Below are positions 1 through 9,816 of a stretch of DNA of 64,000 nucleotides, piece by piece. Within the stretch, counting starts at the first letter, position 1, and each line of letters begins with the position of its first letter. The position numbers were made by a program, and so were the translations under genes. The stretch comes from Carpediemonas membranifera (taxonomy: Eukaryota > Fornicata), in contig JAHDYR010000015.1 in the NCBI GenBank assembly GCA_019828565.1, positions 248,001 through 312,000 of the forward strand, given 5' to 3'. The notes below the pieces were generated by a model that did no database searches, had not been told where the DNA came from, and was given only the letters and a program-made list of their open reading frames with translations.

Positions 1-1
1 C

Positions 2-2647
2 CAAGAGGCACGCGACCGACAGTCGTCTATACTTCGACGATACGCCTCCAACTTCAAAGAGCGTGATGCGCCTAGCCTACTAGACCCCTACGACCTGGTG
101 ATCAAGGGAAACAAGGTCGTGAACGTCCGTCCATACTTCGTGCCTCCTCCTAAGGTCCCCATCGTTAAGGAGCACGTTGACACCTTGCTTGCAAAAGGCT
201 TCATAGAGGCCTGTCAGTCTGATTATTCTAGCCCGACGATCGTTGTCCCCAAGAAGGGTGAGAAGACGCGGTTCGTGGTCGATTTCCGGGAAATTAACTC
301 CTTGACCGAGCCGTTTGACTATCCGATTCCTCGCATTGACGAGATCTTGGCACAATTGAGTCGCAAGAGGATCTTCGCCACTCTTGACCTTGCCGCAGGT
401 TACCACCAAATCGCGCTAACCGAGCGTTGTCGCCACCTAACGGCCTTCCGAACTGTCTTCGGACAGTATCAGTACACTCGCATGCCGTTTGGCCTGCGGA
501 ACGCTGGGGCTTATTTCCAGCGCGCGATGGAGACTGCGTTCGAGGGTCTGGTCGGATCTTCCTGCATTATCTATATTGATGACATTATTGTAATGGGAGA
601 CTCTGAGGCAGAGTATCTGGATAACCTAGAGCGAGTGATGGCCCGAGTCGAAAAGATGAGACTCCACCTGGGTCGGGATAAGTGCCAGTTCGGCTGTGCC
701 GAAGTTGAATTCTTGGGGTGGATCATCCACAATGGTACGGTTCGCATTTCACCTCAGCGTGTTGAAGATATAGCACAGTTGAAAGTCCCGAAGTCCACAA
801 GAGGGTTCCAGGCCCTTCATGGGTTCCTGAACTACTTCCGCGATCATATCCCTTTCTTCGCCGAGCGAGTCAAGCCTATAACGGATGCAATGTCCGGTAA
901 GACGAGTTCTACAAGCGCTGACGTCTCCAAAGCACTAGAAGACGCGAAAGCCGCCCTCTGCTCCGCGGATGCACTCGCGATCTTCGACGCCACGCGTCCA
1001 CACGTTGTTATGACTGACGCTTCCGCCGTGGGATACGGAGCGGTTCTCCTCCAAGACGGCAAGCCCGTCTGCTATCTATCGAAGGCATTTAATGATGTAC
1101 AGTCGCGGTGGAGTGTTGGTGAAAAAGAGGCGTACGCCATTGTGTCCGCGCTCCAGGCCTGGCGCAAGTTCTTGTGCTGGGAGCGCTTCGAGATCAAGAC
1201 CGACCACCGTAACTTGCTCTATATGTATAAGTCGGTCAACGCTAAGGTCAGGCGCTGGGCCGATTCTATCGCCGATCTCGATTTCACTATCTCCCACGTT
1301 CCCGGCCTCGATAACGGTGCCGCTGACGGTTTGTCTAGGGTGTTTGCCATGGCCAAGAAGACAGCAACGACCGAACAGATTCACCAAGCTCACTTGTTCG
1401 CTGACGTCCACCTGTCGAGACGTCTTACGATCGAGCGCCTCCGTGGCCAAGGACTGTCAGTCTCACGCGATGCAGTTGATAGGGTCGTATCCGACTGTCC
1501 GATCTGCCAAGTCCTCGATCGGCCGCCGGTCGACCAACCCGACGGTCTCCACACAGCTGTTGACACCCCACTACAACGCGTGGCAATCGACACGATGGGT
1601 CCTTTGCCGTCCTGTGATGGGTACTCGTATATTACCGTCATGGTAGATATGTGCTCTCGCTGGACTGAATTAGTCCCTGCCAAGAGCAACTCCGGAAAAG
1701 AAGCAGCCGAGGCCTTTATCAATACCTGGGTCCTAAGATATGGAGCGCCGCAAGTACTCCAGTCAGACGGCGGATCTGAGTTTCACAATGGCCTATTCCG
1801 ACGACTATCGCAAGAGGTGGGGTTCCAGCAGCATATCACCACCGCGTACCATCCTCAGGCCAATGGGATGGTGGAAAGAGCGAACCAACAAGTCGAGAGG
1901 ATCCTTAAGGCCCGTAAGTTCCAGTTAAGAAACCCCAACTGGCTCACACACCTGCCAGTCGCAAGATTCATTGCCAATTCGACGCCGAGAATCCCTACGA
2001 GGCTGTCCCCGGCCGAGATCATGCTGGGAGCCAACATCACTATCCCATCGACGCTTTATACCACGGACGCTTCCTCCGCAGGCATCACCCAGTCCCACCG
2101 TAAGGCCGCCGAGGCTGCGGTACAGCTGGCTAAGGCCAGGATCTCAACTATGCGTGAAGAGGCGCTCGCCAGAGCGTCCTCTACCCGCTCAGAGATCCTC
2201 AGTCGCTACGTGCTCGTCAAGTACGCCAAAAGACCCCCAGATAAGCTGTCGCCGGGGTGGCGTGGCCCAATGCGAAGAGTCGAGTCAGTCAAGCGCGACG
2301 GTGTCACCGTGGGCTACATTGTACAGGACCTGTCGCAGCCGAGAGACGGCCCGACGATCAAGGTCGACGCTGCCAGAGTCCGACGGTTCAACCCTGGCAC
2401 CTTGTCCGACACTCAGATCAAGGAGCTTGCCGCAGCCGCTACCGAGGAGTGGTACGTCGATCGGATCAGCCGCTCAGAGGGTCCCGACGGTAGCAAGAGA
2501 TGTCCGATGTCCAGACGCCGCTATCTGGTGCACTGGACAGGCTTCGAGGACTCTGAAGCCACCCTGCAGGATTACAGCTTCGTCAAAGACTTGGCCGCGC
2601 TCACTGAGTACCTAGAGTCAGAGCAAGCCAAGATCGACGGTCTGTAA
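2..2647 (+). CDS. Ty3/gypsy pol polyprotein (RT-RNase H-integrase-chromodomain), 5' partial
   Basis: The frame is open from base 2, so the ATG at 98 is internal. Reverse transcriptase shows the catalytic box YIDDIIVMG near 585. The RNase H motif TDASAVGYGAVLL follows near 1015 and the TDHRNLLYMY region near 1200. The integrase has a C-x2-C zinc pair (CPICQVL, near 1498) and a DDE core: D in AIDTMGPLP, D in LQSDGGSEF, E in MVERANQQVE. The C terminus (EEWYVDRISR ... YLVHWTGFEDSEATLQDY) is a chromodomain. No frameshift or internal stop occurs over 881 codons. Gag and protease were presumably encoded upstream, as in E4. Confidence 0.93.
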   Translation, partial: QEARDRQSSILRRYASNFKERDAPSLLDPYDLVIKGNKVVNVRPYFVPPPKVPIVKEHVDTLLAKGFIEACQSDYSSPTIVVPKKGEKTRFVVDFREINSLTEPFDYPIPRIDEILAQLSRKRIFATLDLAAGYHQIALTERCRHLTAFRTVFGQYQYTRMPFGLRNAGAYFQRAMETAFEGLVGSSCIIYIDDIIVMGDSEAEYLDNLERVMARVEKMRLHLGRDKCQFGCAEVEFLGWIIHNGTVRISPQRVEDIAQLKVPKSTRGFQALHGFLNYFRDHIPFFAERVKPITDAMSGKTSSTSADVSKALEDAKAALCSADALAIFDATRPHVVMTDASAVGYGAVLLQDGKPVCYLSKAFNDVQSRWSVGEKEAYAIVSALQAWRKFLCWERFEIKTDHRNLLYMYKSVNAKVRRWADSIADLDFTISHVPGLDNGAADGLSRVFAMAKKTATTEQIHQAHLFADVHLSRRLTIERLRGQGLSVSRDAVDRVVSDCPICQVLDRPPVDQPDGLHTAVDTPLQRVAIDTMGPLPSCDGYSYITVMVDMCSRWTELVPAKSNSGKEAAEAFINTWVLRYGAPQVLQSDGGSEFHNGLFRRLSQEVGFQQHITTAYHPQANGMVERANQQVERILKARKFQLRNPNWLTHLPVARFIANSTPRIPTRLSPAEIMLGANITIPSTLYTTDASSAGITQSHRKAAEAAVQLAKARISTMREEALARASSTRSEILSRYVLVKYAKRPPDKLSPGWRGPMRRVESVKRDGVTVGYIVQDLSQPRDGPTIKVDAARVRRFNPGTLSDTQIKELAAAATEEWYVDRISRSEGPDGSKRCPMSRRRYLVHWTGFEDSEATLQDYSFVKDLAALTEYLESEQAKIDGL

Positions 2648-3689
2648 ATCATGCTCTGCTTGATTTGCGCATTTTCGTTAGCCACAACCTCTAGAAAACA
2701 GCATATGATGTTGTTAATTGATGCTTTGCATACTGAATGGCGAGAGGAGCGCATACTGGAGACCAACGTCATCGCTTCCAGCGAGATAGTACACTGTCTT
2801 CCGTCGTAAGACAACAAGCAGTCTTCTTAATGTTAACGCACAAGGTTCTACAGCCTTTTACACCGTGAAGAGAACTATACGCATCGTTTGTCGACGTCAA
2901 ATGGATTGACGGCGACCCAAAAATGCGTCGACGGTGTGGCGGAGTAAGCAACCACGATGACCAGAATTGAACCTCCATCGCGAGGTCACTGGCCGAGATG
3001 ACACCCTTTGGCGCACGTAGCTGGCGTCTATTAGGCCGAAAAGACGACCGGTGCGTGCACACCCATGTTTCGGGCAAGTCAGTACTACTGAAGGAATCGT
3101 TACCGTGTAACGCCTCAATCCATCACATTTGATGTCCTAATGGCGCGATTGATGTTGTTATTTGCATTAAGAGCTTACTCGTGGCGATCGTGTAGTTCTA
3201 GGGAGCTCCGAAAGAAGAAAGCACGAGAACTCGCCAACAAAGCCCTACTGAGGCTATTGGAGGTCTTTTTGGACTCTATGTAAGAATAGGCGCAATCAGC
3301 GCGAGGACTTGTCCATTCCTGAGATCCGAACTCGTTATGTGCCCAAAAAGTGCACATTGAAATGTTTGCGTTCTTTACGGCCGAGGTATGGCCGTGGAGG
3401 GGCAGGGAGACCTGCAGTCCCCATTCCCATAACATAGCATGCTCACACAGCGGTACCGCGACAATTTCGAATATTTTCGAATCTTCAGATTCGTTTTGAT
3501 ATCCTTACCGATTATGGCCTTCTGGGTCCTGCCAAGTCCTAGGAGTGGTCCAGCCGTTGGGGTGGCACCCAACAGGGCTGTATACAATCGACCAACATCG
3601 GGAAATCCTCACCACTCGCCTGTGGCGCAGTGGCCGTGAAGGTGACACCTTGAGGTCATGTCAGCCTATAGGCTGGCATGGAGGGGCAG
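2648..3689 (+). other. E1 3' untranslated region with two hairpin-polypurine tracts
   Basis: No convincing gene lies between the pol stop and the 3' LTR. Two GGAGGGGCAG tracts occur: an internal one near 3391-3400 preceded by a GGCC-type repeat, and the terminal one at 3680-3689 preceded by the hairpin AGCCTataGGCT. E4 has the same pair in the same relative places with different hairpin sequences. Short minus-strand ORFs (2769-3077, 3175-3435) show no family signature and no similarity I can see to the antisense gene of E4. Confidence 0.5.
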
Positions 3690-3813
3690 TGTCAGGGTCC
3701 TACCCATTGTTTACATAGTTGATATATTTATTATTGCCATATTTACCACAGCAGGGTCAAACCCTCTCTTCTTTGCTTTTACTAAAAGTTCTTCTAAGTC
3801 TTGACAGACCACA
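3690..3813 (+). repeat. E1 3' LTR (about 124 bp)
   Basis: It starts TG directly after the polypurine tract and ends CA. Near its start it has GGGTCCTACCC, also present at the start of the E4 LTR read in element sense. Internally GCCATATTTACCAC followed by AGGGTCAAACCCT parallels the E3 LTR. The partner LTR is outside the window, so the 3' boundary is inferred from the CCACA ending shared with E3 and E4. Confidence 0.65.
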
Positions 3814-4421
3814 GGACAGGACGCGCGTTGACTCTAAAGGACTGCATGTTTCGGCATCAGAAGAAGGCGTGGAATACAACGGAGTCATCGCCGAACCGCT
3901 CCGACCAAGTGGGTTATTAGGACATCGCGTTCAGACGGCCTCTGCAATTACCAAGTCAATAGATGGGAGTCGACCTGATGAGCACGTCATTTGGGGCCCC
4001 AGGTGACCCTATAGCTGAGCTTGGCTGGGTGCTGCTGCGGCCATGGGCCGCTAGCGCGCTGATTGGCTCGTTTCTCCTCGTATAGCGGCCGTAGAGGTCT
4101 GATCTGAGCCATATTATATTAGTCTGCCCGAGTAGAGTCCATCCATACCGTAAATGTCCCCCAATCTCCCCCTCCCAGTCGCTCATACCTCCAAAATGGC
4201 CTATATTCCCCGTAGGAAGCTTAATAAGGGCGGATTTCCCATAAGTCATGGCATAGAGGGAAGAGACTTTGTACACAGCCTCCTGATCGTCGGTTCAATT
4301 TTCACCGGGAGCAATAAGCTATTTTTGGCAGACAATGCCGCTCCGAGCTCTATTGCGCCCAGCGGTGCCTGCAGCGGCCAGAACAGAGCTAGAATTCGGG
4401 TGATTTTTAATCTCGATCGAA
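3814..4421. other. intergenic, no gene recognised
   Basis: Only short ORFs without family signature occur. The CG-rich palindromic stretch around 4035-4060 (GCGGCCATGGGCCGC) is the only visible structure. Confidence 0.4.
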
Positions 4422-5005
4422 ATGCTGCTGAAGCACGCTCTAGAGGGACTGAAGCGCTCTACGAAGGAACAATACAAGCAGACATATCAAAAACTGTGCG
4501 TTTACCTTGAGTGCGACGATGAGGATGCTGATGTTGTTATTTGCACAGAGATCCGACAAAATAGTGACGTATTCGAACAGTTTCTGGACTCTCTGTCCTT
4601 CTGTTGCCGTTTTGGACGGTACAAGTCCATCTCGATGCCTCAACAGGCTCTCGTTCGCCTTCTTCGCACTGCTGGTGCCGAAACCGACCTAATTTGCAGG
4701 ATAAGGACTCACACGCTTCCGGCACGCCAGGTGCTGACTAACGAGGAGTACGACAAGCTCACGAGAGCTCTGAAGTACGACATTGCCGAGTCACACCGCC
4801 AGCTCGCCCTGGTCGTTGCCGGCTGGGATCGTATGCCGTAGACCTACGTGACTTGGACCTACCGAAGGAAGTCAACGGCCATGGCGCACTGTCTTGTCGA
4901 AAGCAGACTGTAGCTTTGACTCAGACTGGCTGGATGTTCCCATTCACGAGCAGGGACACACTCTTGATGTTTGCATATGTAAGAGATAGTAAAGATCGGA
5001 TTTAG
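4422..5005 (+). pseudogene. tyrosine recombinase-like remnant (Crypton/DIRS-type possible)
   Basis: The first frame (4422-4841) reads like a core-binding domain: LKRSTKEQYKQTYQKLCVYL, then a linker RQVLTNEEYDKLTRAL, then the start of a catalytic domain (LALVVAGWDR). A frameshift near 4830 moves the continuation into another frame (YAVDLRDLDLPKEV ... CRKQTVALTQTGWMFPFTSRD), which resembles the segment around the first catalytic arginine and the KT strand of tyrosine recombinases. It stops at 5005 before any HxxR or Y box. This is probably a decayed YR transposon. The assignment rests on motif spacing only. Confidence 0.4.
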
Positions 5006-5027
5006 TCTCGCGGTATCTCACGTGGCC

Positions 5028-5096
5028 CAGAGCAGCGTGCTCCTGGAATCAACAGGGCATAAAACACCCTGCGTATTCCGGTAGCACACCGTTCTG
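5028..5096 (-). ncRNA. conserved structured hairpin, copy 3
   Basis: On the minus strand a 13-bp outer stem (one mismatch, two G-U pairs) encloses the conserved interior TACCGGAATACG / TTGATTCCAGGA and an inner CAGGG/CCCTG stem with a 9-nt loop. G-U pairing favours the minus strand. Copies at 11305-11370 and 40092-40158 share the interior but differ in the stems. Confidence 0.55.
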
Positions 5097-5245
5097 ACTC
5101 ATACGTCCGTCTCTGGTTGTCGTATACAGGTCTATTTACGAATTGGCGATGGCGCTCCCTTAAATCTGCTTGAACAGCGTGTCGTGGCTGTCAGTATGCT
5201 GCAAATGTCTCAGCGAGAAAGGAGTCACCAATCGCGTTCAGCTTT

Positions 5246-5319
5246 TGAAGAGAGAATTCGTTTACTTGGGGAAATCCGCATAGTTGGACCAAAGGTCAAT
5301 CGTGGTCAAACCCACGTCA
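5246..5319 (-). repeat. E2 3' LTR (74 bp)
   Basis: Identical to 8963-9036. In element sense it begins TGACGTGGG, which forms a small hairpin (CGTGG/CCACG), and ends CTCTTCA. Confidence 0.93.
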
Positions 5320-5373
5320 CTACCCCCTTCGACGAGAAAAACCCACCTGCTAAAGGAAGGGAAAAGAGGGTAC

Positions 5374-7610
5374 TTAGTACTTGTCGAGGGACTTACGAGC
5401 TTTGCGTGCCTTACGCTTGATGATTTCGAGGTGCTTTATGGCACCGAGAGGCTCGTCGGTCAATTCATCGTAGCCTAGCCACTTGACCCGGGCTGAACCC
5501 TTTTTCCAGTCGATAGATACTATATCTTCGACTCTGTACTGCTCCTGATCCGACTCAGCTAGCTGCCTCATAAGGTCTTCGCTAACATCAGTCTCGAACT
5601 TCATCAGCTTGTCAATATGCGTAGCCTTGAGCCGGTTATCGCTTAGCGACATGAGCTTAGCTCTGTTGTTAGGGAGTACCTCTACCACCTTCCACGGACC
5701 TGTGTGGGGTGTGTCAAGTTTTTGAGGGGCTTCATTCTTCCAAAGAACGTAGTCCCCTGGCTCTAAGCCTGTGGTCTCGATCGGGCTCTGGTGAGGCCCT
5801 ACTGCCTGTTTTGCCGCCTCTTCGAGGTTAGCCAGGGTGACCCGCTTGCAGTCTTGCAACATGCCTGGCCAATAGGCCATGGTCCTCAGGCGCTGGTACG
5901 TAGCGTTGGTTCCACTATGGAACTGGTGTGCGACCTTGAGGTACCGCGAGCGAATATCGCCTTCTGGTATAATGGGGACGGCGTCCTTCAAGTAAACGCC
6001 GTCCACCAGGGTTACTCCGTCGAGTTTCACCCAACCTTCCTTAGTAGACTCGGGCTGCTTGGCCTGGTCATCCCGAACCTCCTCTAAGGATGGTCCCAGG
6101 GTCGCTTCCCCCACGTCTAGCAGGTTCGCTTGTTCCTGGTTACCAGAAGGAATATCCCTCGACAGCATATCCGCCATCTTGTTTGACTCACCCGCAATAT
6201 GCGTGATGGAGAAATTGTAGTCTGATAGAATCATAACCCATCTGAGCAGCTTTTTTTGAAAGTTCTTTTCTCTTCAAGAGATAGACTAAGTTCTGGTGAT
6301 CAGTATGAATCTCGATCTCGTCTTTAAGACGGAAAAGCTGTGCCATGTCGGGACGAGTCAGACAGTAGATGATGGCGTGGAGTTCTTGCTCATATGTGGG
6401 CCAACGCGACTGAGCCGGCGTGTGGACACCTGCGAAGAAACTCACTAGTTGGCGATTTCCGCCGTCACTGTCCTCCTGGTACAGGATTCCCCCTAGACCC
6501 TCATTCGACGCGTCCGTCTCGAGGATCCATCTCTTAGAGATGTCAGGGAAGCTTGGAACAGTGTCAGATGTAAGCTTAGCTTTGTAGGCTTCGAAAGCTT
6601 GGGTATGCTCGTCCGTCCAAAGGTCGGAGAGTGAGCCCTTGACCTTTAAGGCGGTGGTGAGTAGGTGGTTCAGGGGACGGAGTGTCCGAGCAGCGTCTTC
6701 GATGAACTGCGCAACGTAGTTGAATGAACCTAGCACCCTCTGGAGTGACTTAGCCGTCTCAGGGACGGAAATATCCCAGATCGCCTGTACACGCGATGGA
6801 GCCAGCTGCTTCCCTCTCTCAGAGACGATATAGCCTACGGCCTCCACGTGGTCCGTGCCGATTTTGCACTTGCCTGCTTTCAAGCGTAGCTTGTACTCGC
6901 GGCAGATGGAGAAGGCTTTCTCCATCAGGGCGACGAACTCGTCCTCCGAGCGAGCATATACCATGATATCATCAAGGTATATGTCGACTCCTTTATGGAG
7001 GATTTCCGCAAAGGCCCGCTGCATAGCACGCTGGAACCTTGAGGGAGCGTTCGTCAGACCAAAAGGACACCTAGTGAACTCGAAGTACGAGTCCGGGGTA
7101 ACGAACGCGGTCTTAGGAATATCCTTTTCACTCATGTTCATCTGATAGTACCCCTGCCTTAGGTCTAGGCCTGCAAAATATTTGCAGCCTGCCGCGCGAT
7201 CCACGAAATGTCTAACATTTGGGATCGGGAACTTGTCCTTGATCGTTAGGTCGTTCAGCTCTTTGTAAGTCTACAAATAAGTCTACGCAGAGTCTGATTT
7301 TCTGGGAGCCCTTGTGACCTTTCTTCACCACCACTATGGGGGAACTGTAAGGGCCTCGAGACTCACGGATAATCCCAGATCTCCAGAGTTCCTCGAGCTC
7401 GGTCGCTACAAGCGCCGCTGTCGCGTCGGCAAGGCCTCTAGCTCTCGCCTGGACAATGTCCCGCTCGTTTACGAGCTCTATAGTCATCTCCTCCAGGTTA
7501 GACCCTTCTGCGGGGAGAGACTCTTCCCAAATATCGGGGAAAGCGGCCACGAGCTCTTCGAGCTGGGGCTTTATCGCTGAGTCCGGAATATCCGGGTGGT
7601 TCTCTTCCAC
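5374..7610 (-). pseudogene. E2 pol (RT-RNase H-integrase remnant-chromodomain), frameshifted, integrase core deleted
   Basis: RT begins in frame 7610-7212 (PYSSPIVVVKK, KIRLCVDL). A tandem partial duplication around 7262-7275 (GTAGACTT twice) shifts frame. The next frame 7204-6188 holds YLDDIMVYA (RT active site) and RNase H (ETDASNEGLGGILY, TDHQNLVYLL). A T7 run at 6251-6257 shifts frame again into 6234-5374, which holds the integrase zinc-domain histidines (VAHQFHSG ... YWPGM). This frame then jumps directly to a GDYVLW SH3-like region and a chromodomain (YRVEDIVSIDWKKGSARVKW). The zinc CxxC pair and the whole DDE catalytic core are missing by an in-frame deletion near 5840. Confidence 0.88.
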
Positions 7611-7628
7611 TTCAGCTGTGTTCAGATC

Positions 7629-8946
7629 CTAGTCGAGGTATCTGTGAGTGAATGGAACCCACTCTGATTCGTCCTCTGAGCCTAGCTTCTCGAGGTTGAA
7701 GTTGAGTGTCTCATCGTCGATGAACTTGAGCGACCTAAGAAGGTCACAGCCCAATAGGACCTTAAAGGCTTCACCTGGAAGCACATAGAACTTCCAGGTC
7801 GTCGTAATGGGCACTGGGCCGAGCCGTTCTAGACGGAAGGTGAGCGTAGCTACTTGGTTCGTCCGAACCTTGTGGTTATCCCCTAGGGTCACAGTGATCC
7901 ACTCTCCAGTGTCAACTGATACAGCGTCCCTGGGTAGCTGGCGTACAGCCTTCTGGCTCATAAAGCATATACTTGCTCCAGTGTCGACAGTAAAAGAATA
8001 CTCACGGCCATTTATAGTTGCCGTGGTTGTCATGGGACCGGCAGACGAAGTCTGGGCCGCGTTGGCCTGAGCCTGGCGCTCCTCAGCGGCGAACTTCGGG
8101 TGCTGAGGGCAGCGGTAGTCCTTGTGCCAGCCCTGACAAAACTTGCAGGGTCTGGTAAGAGGCTGAGGAGCCTGCTGGCCCGAAGGGCGCTGACCCTGAG
8201 GTCTGGAGAGGTTGGGGCCCTGAGGGCGCTGGCTGTTGGCAGGATGCGTAGGGCCTCGGCCCACACGCTTGACGTGGCCGGCTGGAGCCGGGACGTGGGC
8301 CTTCGGGCCCCTGGGGGGACCCTGGCGGTCAAGGAACTTAGCCGCCTTGACCGCAGACTTGACTGTATCGTCGAAGGAGTCGTCGCCCCATAGGAGCGAG
8401 ATCCATCTCGTCTTAGTCTTCAGGGCCTTAGGCCGCTGGAGGGCGTCGATGAGCAGTCTGCTACAGAGCTGCTCAAAGCGGTGACGTCTGGAGGATACCT
8501 CCTCGTCCGTGGCGGCCTCGGGGAGGTCCTCGCCCGGAGGAAGGGAGTCGAAGAGACGCATCCGGTTTCGGAAGCTGGCGACCAGCACACGGGTTGCTCG
8601 CTCGATAGAACCCATGGCGGTGCCGTTGGGGACATTACGGGTACTGTCCCAGTCGAGAGAGAGATGCTAGGTTATCTAGCAGGTCGATGACGTTGTCAGG
8701 AGTTACGAGCTTGCGCATCAGAGTGGAGAGTTGATCAAGGGTAGCTCTCGTGAAATCGACGTCGGGGTATTGTGCTTGAAGTTCTGTGATGTCTTCGAGT
8801 GACAAGAAGTCCGTGGGAGCAACCTTGCTGTTCGTTGCAAGGAAAATCCTGCCCATACGCTCAAAGGCGTCGATACTCTCGATGGTTGCATCTTTCAGCT
8901 TGATAGTGGGGTAATTGCCTGTAACGGTGTTGATTGAAGTACTCAT
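7629..8946 (-). pseudogene. E2 gag and aspartic protease, frameshifted
   Basis: The ATG at 8946 lies 16 nt inside the 5' LTR. The first frame ends at 8635. A slip in the GAGAGAGAG run near 8658-8666 restores the second frame (8615-7629). That frame carries a proline/glycine-rich spacer, a zinc knuckle (CKFCQGWHKDYRC: C-x2-C-x3-H-x4-C) and a retropepsin-like site, VDTGASICFMS. The product would be capsid/nucleocapsid plus protease. Only the CT-repeat slip separates it from a continuous ORF, so a sequencing error is possible. Confidence 0.8.
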
Positions 8947-8952
8947 GAACTA

Positions 8953-8962
8953 GTTCTAGAAC
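8953..8962 (-). other. 10-bp palindrome abutting E2 5' LTR
   Basis: GTTCTAGAAC is a perfect palindrome directly next to the LTR edge, in the primer-binding position. E3 and E4 have different palindromes at the same place. No TGG-starting tRNA complement is seen. Confidence 0.7.
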
Positions 8963-9036
8963 TGAAGAGAGAATTCGTTTACTTGGGGAAATCCGCATAG
9001 TTGGACCAAAGGTCAATCGTGGTCAAACCCACGTCA
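8963..9036 (-). repeat. E2 5' LTR (74 bp)
   Basis: Identical to the 3' LTR. The CTTT duplication follows at 9037-9040. Confidence 0.93.
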
Positions 9037-9339
9037 CTTTCTTGTTTCTCGCCTGATAAGGCTCGTAATATCGTTCAAGCGTGAATCTATGAAGTAATGG
9101 GACTGAATGGCCTCTATTGCGTCAATTTCTTGCGTAATCGTTGTTGAATGGCCTAGAATAGATGTTGCAGCTGCTTCCAGCTCCTGTTGCATACTAAATG
9201 CTGTGTTTTGGACAATTGGTCGTGTTCAGGCAGAATTTTTTGGTGCAAAGTGCAGGCTAATACGCGCCCTTAAACTGTGGGATCAGCCGCTGGGTGAATA
9301 TACTGAGAAAAAACCATATAGCTGAGTTCACTGTCTCGT

Positions 9340-9431
9340 GGCAGTGGGCCCACGGTGTCGATGGCGACCGTGTGAAAAGGCGTTGTCATGGTCGTGTGGA
9401 GCGACCGCTTCATGAAGTTGTTGAGGCGGGT
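9340..9431 (-). pseudogene. gypsy integrase fragment
   Basis: Minus-strand translation gives PFHTVAIDTVGPLPRDSELS, matching the first-aspartate segment of Ty3/gypsy integrases (compare VAIDTMGPLP in E1). Conservation is lost on both sides. It is a relic of another insertion. Confidence 0.55.
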
Positions 9432-9464
9432 GTGGGAGCCCTAAGCGTGAAGAGAATGGATGTG

Positions 9465-9480
9465 TTTACATAAACTGCAC
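9465..9480 (+). promoter_or_regulatory. promoter-like motif TTTACATAAACTGCAC
   Basis: Best-match form of the motif found ahead of several genes in the window. The next start codon is about 340 nt downstream, so it may be orphaned. Confidence 0.4.
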
Positions 9481-9684
9481 TTATAGGTACCTCTGCTGGT
9501 ACAGTTGGGATTCGAAGCCAGCGAGGACACCTGGAGAGTGGCGACAGACGAAGATATGCGGTCCAACATCGTGTTATTGAAGTACATGGAGGATCACAGC
9601 CAGCTAGTCAAGTGTATGGAGGATTATTCGTTCAGAGTCGGTCGGAGTCAAGAACGGGCGACGGGCGCTGAGGAGGAGGGGTAG

Positions 9685-9816
9685 TGTGATTTATATGTTA
9701 CGTATGGTGTCGGTTTAGACCATATTAGCCATAGGGTGAAACCTTGTAAAGCATTCCGAGCCACGGTTACGTATTTCACTAGAGCGGTGTGCACTTTATG
9801 CTTACCACCGAAAAAG
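9685..9816 (+). promoter_or_regulatory. LTR-like segment acting as 5' region of the next gene
   Basis: A tract GAGGAGGGGTAG followed by TG resembles the polypurine tract/LTR junctions of E1-E4. CCATATTAGCCATAGGGTGAAACCT at 9720-9744 resembles the core shared by the E1 and E3 LTRs (CCATATTTACCAC, then AGGGT...ACCCT). GTGCACTTT lies just before the ATG. It looks like a solo LTR supplying the promoter. Confidence 0.35.

Larger units (their letters stand above)
1..3813 (+). mobile_element. Ty3/gypsy chromodomain LTR retrotransposon E1, 3' part
   Basis: The 5' LTR, gag and protease lie outside the window. Visible in order are reverse transcriptase, RNase H, integrase, a C-terminal chromodomain, about 1 kb of 3' non-coding DNA, a polypurine tract (GGAGGGGCAG, ends 3689) and a 3' LTR. 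Pol is uninterrupted, unlike the other gypsy copies here, so this copy may be the most competent. Its RT and integrase are clearly related to those of E4 (same family), less to E2 and E3. The chromodomain would tether integration to marked chromatin, as known for chromoviruses. Confidence 0.9.
5246..9036 (-). mobile_element. Complete Ty3/gypsy chromodomain LTR retrotransposon E2 with 74-bp LTRs
   Basis: The element is bounded by identical 74-bp direct repeats (5246-5319 and 8963-9036), each starting TG and ending CA. The 4-bp target duplication CTTT flanks it (5242-5245, 9037-9040). Reading leftward: a palindrome next to the 5' LTR, gag, CCHC knuckle and protease, RT, RNase H, a truncated integrase, a chromodomain, the polypurine tract GAAGGGGGTAG and the 3' LTR. 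Length is 3.8 kb, short for the family because the integrase catalytic core is deleted. Three frameshifts break the coding region although the LTRs are identical, so a defective copy was probably mobilised in trans. Confidence 0.93.
9041..9684. other. intergenic with decayed retroelement DNA
   Basis: This is the right flank of E2. No host gene is recognised. A minus-strand integrase fragment is listed separately, and a promoter-like motif occurs at 9465-9480 with no evident gene directly behind it. Confidence 0.5.

Noticed and set aside
5246-9036. CRISPR-like or tandem repeat explanation for the 74-bp repeats
   Set aside because: Only two copies, TG...CA ends, a 4-bp target duplication and an internal pol gene identify them as LTRs.
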